Assembly: GCA_000708525.1 (NCBI GenBank)
Contig: JMRP01000006.1
Span: 1 to 64,000 of the forward strand
Direction of reading: 5' to 3'
DNA from: Cyanobium sp. CACIAM 14
Lineage (GTDB): Bacteria > Cyanobacteriota > Cyanobacteriia > PCC-6307 > Cyanobiaceae
Length of the DNA: 64,000 nucleotides
The translations under genes and the position numbers were made by a program. Of the stretch, positions 61,513-64,000 are shown one piece after another. The notes beneath the pieces are model-generated. The model was given only the letters and a program-made list of their open reading frames with translations, was not told the origin of the DNA and made no database searches. The first letter of the stretch is position 1. Every line of letters starts with the position of its first letter.

Positions 61513-62523
61513 ATGCTGCCAGAAGAGTATTTTGCGACACTCCCCCTTGCAGAACGGCTGGAGCGAACGGATTCCGATCTGGCACGCAACATCTATTCCC
61601 CCGAAGTGATGCAATTTCTTCAGGAGGGGGTGGTGATCTTTCCTCAGGTCATCGAGCCACAGCTGCTTGATCACTTCGAGAACGACCTCAATGGGCTGCC
61701 CGGACTGGCGGCGACGTCCCTGCTTCACGGGATGATCGGCATCGACGGGAGCACCGAGCACTATGAAGCCAGGGTTCTCCGCAATCTCACCGTCAGGGGC
61801 ATCACGGACTTCCGCCAGGCGGGGCCCGGCCTGAAGTTGACCGATCTGCACCGCTACTTCGAGTCGGCCCGCTCCCTGGCCTTCGCCGGGCCGATCATCC
61901 GCTTTCTGGCAGAACTCTTCGGCTCCGCACCCGCTCTCATCCAGTCACTGACCTTCTGGAAAAGCAGTGAACAGCCACTGCATCAGGATTTTGCCTACGT
62001 TCATCACCACAGCCTGCTGGGCCACCTGGCGGCCGCCTGGATCCCGCTGGAGAACATCCACGCGGACGCCGGACCGCTCGTCTACTACAAGGGCTCGCAT
62101 CGACTGTCTCCGTCCCAGTTCTTCCAATGGCAGAAGGACGAGATTCTCTGCACACGTGATGATGCCGTCCAGCGCGGCCGGGACTATGGGGACCATCTCC
62201 AGGGACTGATCCGGGAGCAGCACTGGGAACCGAGCATCTACCTGCCCCGTCGGGGCGACCTGCTGATCTGGCATGGCGCCCTGATTCACGGCGGCAGCGC
62301 CATGCGCGACCCGGCCCTGACCCGGCGCTCCTACGTCTGCCACTACACCGCAGCGGCCGCTCACAAGGCACTCGCTGCCCATCGGGTCGGTGGTGGTTAT
62401 GACTTCTCCGAGCCTCCTTCACTGCCCGAATCGCTCCGCCCCAGACGCTGGCCCAACAGGGTCGCCGGCAAGGCCGGCCGCCTCCTGAAACGTGTGCTCC
62501 CAGGGAGACGGCAGCATGGCTAA
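61513..62523 (+). CDS. Phytanoyl-CoA dioxygenase family protein
   Basis: A 336-residue Fe(II)/2-oxoglutarate oxygenase-like protein. The proximal HxD is in PLHQDFAYVH, and a distal His in LIHGGSA with a following Arg-Ser stretch fits the 2-oxoglutarate site. The substrate is unknown; members hydroxylate lipids, halogenate, or modify amino acids. The ATG at 61513 is preceded by a duplicated ATG at 61494 in another frame. The stop overlaps the SUI1 ATG by 8 bases. It is probably an insertion between trpB and the SUI1 gene. Confidence 0.82.
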   Translation: MLPEEYFATLPLAERLERTDSDLARNIYSPEVMQFLQEGVVIFPQVIEPQLLDHFENDLNGLPGLAATSLLHGMIGIDGSTEHYEARVLRNLTVRGITDFRQAGPGLKLTDLHRYFESARSLAFAGPIIRFLAELFGSAPALIQSLTFWKSSEQPLHQDFAYVHHHSLLGHLAAAWIPLENIHADAGPLVYYKGSHRLSPSQFFQWQKDEILCTRDDAVQRGRDYGDHLQGLIREQHWEPSIYLPRRGDLLIWHGALIHGGSAMRDPALTRRSYVCHYTAAAAHKALAAHRVGGGYDFSEPPSLPESLRPRRWPNRVAGKAGRLLKRVLPGRRQHG

Positions 62524-62838
62524 GGGAGGTTGGCAGGAATTCAGCCGGCCTGAAGGCCTGCAACGCACGCCCCCCCGGCCCCTCCCATCCCCCGGGGTGA
62601 GCGACGGGTGCGGATCCAACGCACCAGGGCTGGCAAGGGAGGCAAGACGGTGACGCTGATCACCGGCCTGGAATTGTCCGAGGCGGAGGCCCGGGCCCTG
62701 CTCAGGCAGCTCAAGGCCAGCTGCGGCACCGGCGGCACCCTCAAGGATGGTCAGATCGAGCTGCAGGGTGATCAGCTGGAGGCGGCGCTGACGGCGCTTG
62801 AGAGGCAGGGATTCCAACCGAAGCGGGCCGGCGGCTGA
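62516..62838 (+). CDS. SUI1/YciH translation factor, frame broken at a C7 run
   Basis: A SUI1-domain protein. The core at 62608-62838 reads [20 protein letters not shown] and continues to FQPKRAGG. The typical N-terminus [20 protein letters not shown] starts at ATG 62516 but is in another frame; one extra base in the C7 tract at 62570-62576 would join them into a normal ~107-residue protein. This can be a sequencing or assembly error, a phase-variable or frameshifting site, or a true mutation with a GTG start at 62608. SUI1/YciH proteins assist start-site selection. Confidence 0.75.
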
Positions 62839-62900
62839 CGACGGGCATGGGCCAGGAGGGGAGAATGCCCCCATCAAGCCCTGTCGAGTGCCTTTCCGCG

Positions 62901-63563
62901 ATGACCCTTCCCTCCTCCAGCCAGGCCTCCGGAACGGCAGGTCCGGCCCTGCAGGCCCGCAACATCGTCTGGCACCACTCCACCGTGACGCGGGCGGCCC
63001 GGGCCCATCAACGGGGGCACCGAAGCGCCATCCTCTGGTTCACCGGCCTCTCGGGTGCCGGCAAGAGCACCCTGGCCAACGCGGTCAACTCCGCGCTGTT
63101 CGAGCAGGGTCTGGCCTGTTACGTGCTCGACGGCGACAACGTCCGTCACGGCCTCTGCAGCGATCTGGGCTTCTCCGACGCCGACCGGGAGGAGAACATC
63201 CGCCGGATCGGCGAAGTGGCCAAGCTGTTCCTGGATGCGGGGGTGGTGGTGCTCACCGCCTTCGTCTCCCCCTTCCGCGCGGATCGCCAGAGGGCCCGGG
63301 AACTGGTGGAGCCGGGGGACTTCCTGGAGATCCACTGCGCCGCCGAACTGGAGGTCTGCGAACAGCGCGACACCAAGGGCCTCTACGCCCGGGCACGCGC
63401 CGGCGAGATCAAGGACTTCACGGGCATCTCCAGCCCCTATGAGGCACCGGACAATCCCGAACTGCGGGTGGCCACCGGCGAGGTCAACCTGGACGGATGC
63501 GTGGCCCAGGTGCTGCAGGAACTGGAGCGGCGAGGCATCATTCCCGAGCCGGCGGAGCCCTGA
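62901..63563 (+). CDS. cysC: Adenylylsulfate kinase
   Basis: A 220-residue APS kinase for PAPS synthesis in sulfate assimilation. The P-loop is [16 protein letters not shown], then [17 protein letters not shown], and the lid motif is AYVSPF-like ([17 protein letters not shown]). [18 protein letters not shown] is conserved. The ATG at 62901 matches the family; 62847 is possible. It converges on the transporter, overlapping 26 bases. Confidence 0.94.
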   Translation: MTLPSSSQASGTAGPALQARNIVWHHSTVTRAARAHQRGHRSAILWFTGLSGAGKSTLANAVNSALFEQGLACYVLDGDNVRHGLCSDLGFSDADREENIRRIGEVAKLFLDAGVVVLTAFVSPFRADRQRARELVEPGDFLEIHCAAELEVCEQRDTKGLYARARAGEIKDFTGISSPYEAPDNPELRVATGEVNLDGCVAQVLQELERRGIIPEPAEP

Positions 63564-64000
63564 GCGACTCGGGCGCGGGCAGTTCGGGACTGGCCAACCC
63601 GGGGACTGGCGGGCGGAAGCGCAGGGCCCAGGCATCGAGGAAGGTCTTGGCACAGCTCGCCACCGGCACCGCCAGCAGCAGGCCGAGCAGCTCGCCCAGT
63701 CCCAGCAGCCCCCCCAGCCGGGCCCCGATCGGCAGGCTGATCAGCAACCAGGCCGGCTGCAGCCCCACGATCGATCCCATCAACCGCGGCTGGATCACCT
63801 GATCCACCACCTGGCCGACGCTGATGGCCACCGCGAGCACCTCCAGGCCGGTGCGGGGCTCCTGCAGGGCCAGCAGCAGGCTCACCACCACGATCGTGAG
63901 GGCGCTGGCATAGGGGATGAGGGTGGTGAAGCCGATCGCCACGGCGAACAGCACGCCGTAGGGAATCCCCAGGAGGGTGAAGGCGATGCTCTGGGCCCCG
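63538..64000 (-). CDS. AI-2E/PerM family transporter, 3' part
   Basis: The C-terminal ~153 residues of a multi-pass permease; the 5' end lies past the window. [22 protein letters not shown] matches the conserved region after the loop of AI-2E exporters, and later helices and [17 protein letters not shown] follow. Substrates vary; in cyanobacteria it is unproven. Confidence 0.82.
   Translation of the reverse strand, partial: GAQSIAFTLLGIPYGVLFAVAIGFTTLIPYASALTIVVVSLLLALQEPRTGLEVLAVAISVGQVVDQVIQPRLMGSIVGLQPAWLLISLPIGARLGGLLGLGELLGLLLAVPVASCAKTFLDAWALRFRPPVPGLASPELPAPESLRAPPARE

Overview
The window comes from a GC-rich unicellular picocyanobacterium, most likely Cyanobium or a freshwater/coastal Synechococcus of the alpha-cyanobacterial lineage. 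This rests on gene content: RpaA and RpaB, Ycf3, Ycf34, PedR, plant-type carotenoid genes crtP/crtB with a zeta-carotene-isomerase-like NnrU protein, and seven subunits of the photosynthetic NDH-1 complex. Gene order around rpaA-holB-tmk, ycf3-radA-rpaB-plsX-fabH-fabD-plsC, crtP-crtB/ndhM-rbcR-ndhF and nadK-ndhEGIA-gltA is what I recall for this lineage. No phage, insertion sequence, CRISPR array or rRNA was seen. One tRNA (Asn-GTT) is present.

Layout. 0-17 kb is housekeeping: a UPF0367 protein, an ABC ATPase, tRNA-Asn, rpaA facing holB-tmk-copper ATPase, ycf3 facing radA, then rpaB-plsX-fabH-fabD-plsC (phospholipid and fatty-acid initiation), an opposing ycf34-tsaB-ydcF operon, a CCA-adding-type enzyme and an RRM protein with a strong terminator. 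17-30.6 kb is an accessory block. It holds a 59-residue membrane peptide, a membrane-tethered cyclic-nucleotide-domain protein, three Rieske non-heme-iron oxygenase paralogues, an MFS exporter, a DevBCA ABC exporter, an alpha/beta hydrolase, a ParA-like ATPase with a small partner, a HAMP sensor without an output domain, and a TolC-type outer-membrane channel.

30.6-36 kb makes carotenoids (crtP, crtB, nnrU/Z-ISO-like) beside ndhM and rbcR. 36-42 kb carries ndhF and ndhD with a glycosyltransferase and a ChbG/HpnK-type deacetylase inserted between them. 42-55.6 kb is again core: LapA-like protein, scpA, a sugar nucleotidyltransferase, metF, pedR, a CYTH protein, nadK, ndhE-G-I-A, gltA, a SixA-like phosphatase, DUF3352, rhodanese, hrcA. 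55.6-62.5 kb holds an orphan Anbu-type proteasome-like protease, two AT-richer multi-pass membrane proteins, trpB and a phytanoyl-CoA-dioxygenase-like protein. The window ends with a SUI1 factor whose frame is broken at a C7 run, cysC, and the 3' part of an AI-2E-family transporter.

Best candidate for an undescribed system: the tight operon Rieske oxygenase-devB-devC-devA-alpha/beta hydrolase (21.4-26.4 kb). Two more Rieske paralogues and an MFS exporter lie just upstream. A TolC-type channel lies downstream, coupled by a 4-base overlap to crtB. The layout suggests oxidation, de-esterification and export of a hydrophobic compound, possibly a pigment or lipid. The substrate cannot be read from sequence and the pathway is inference.
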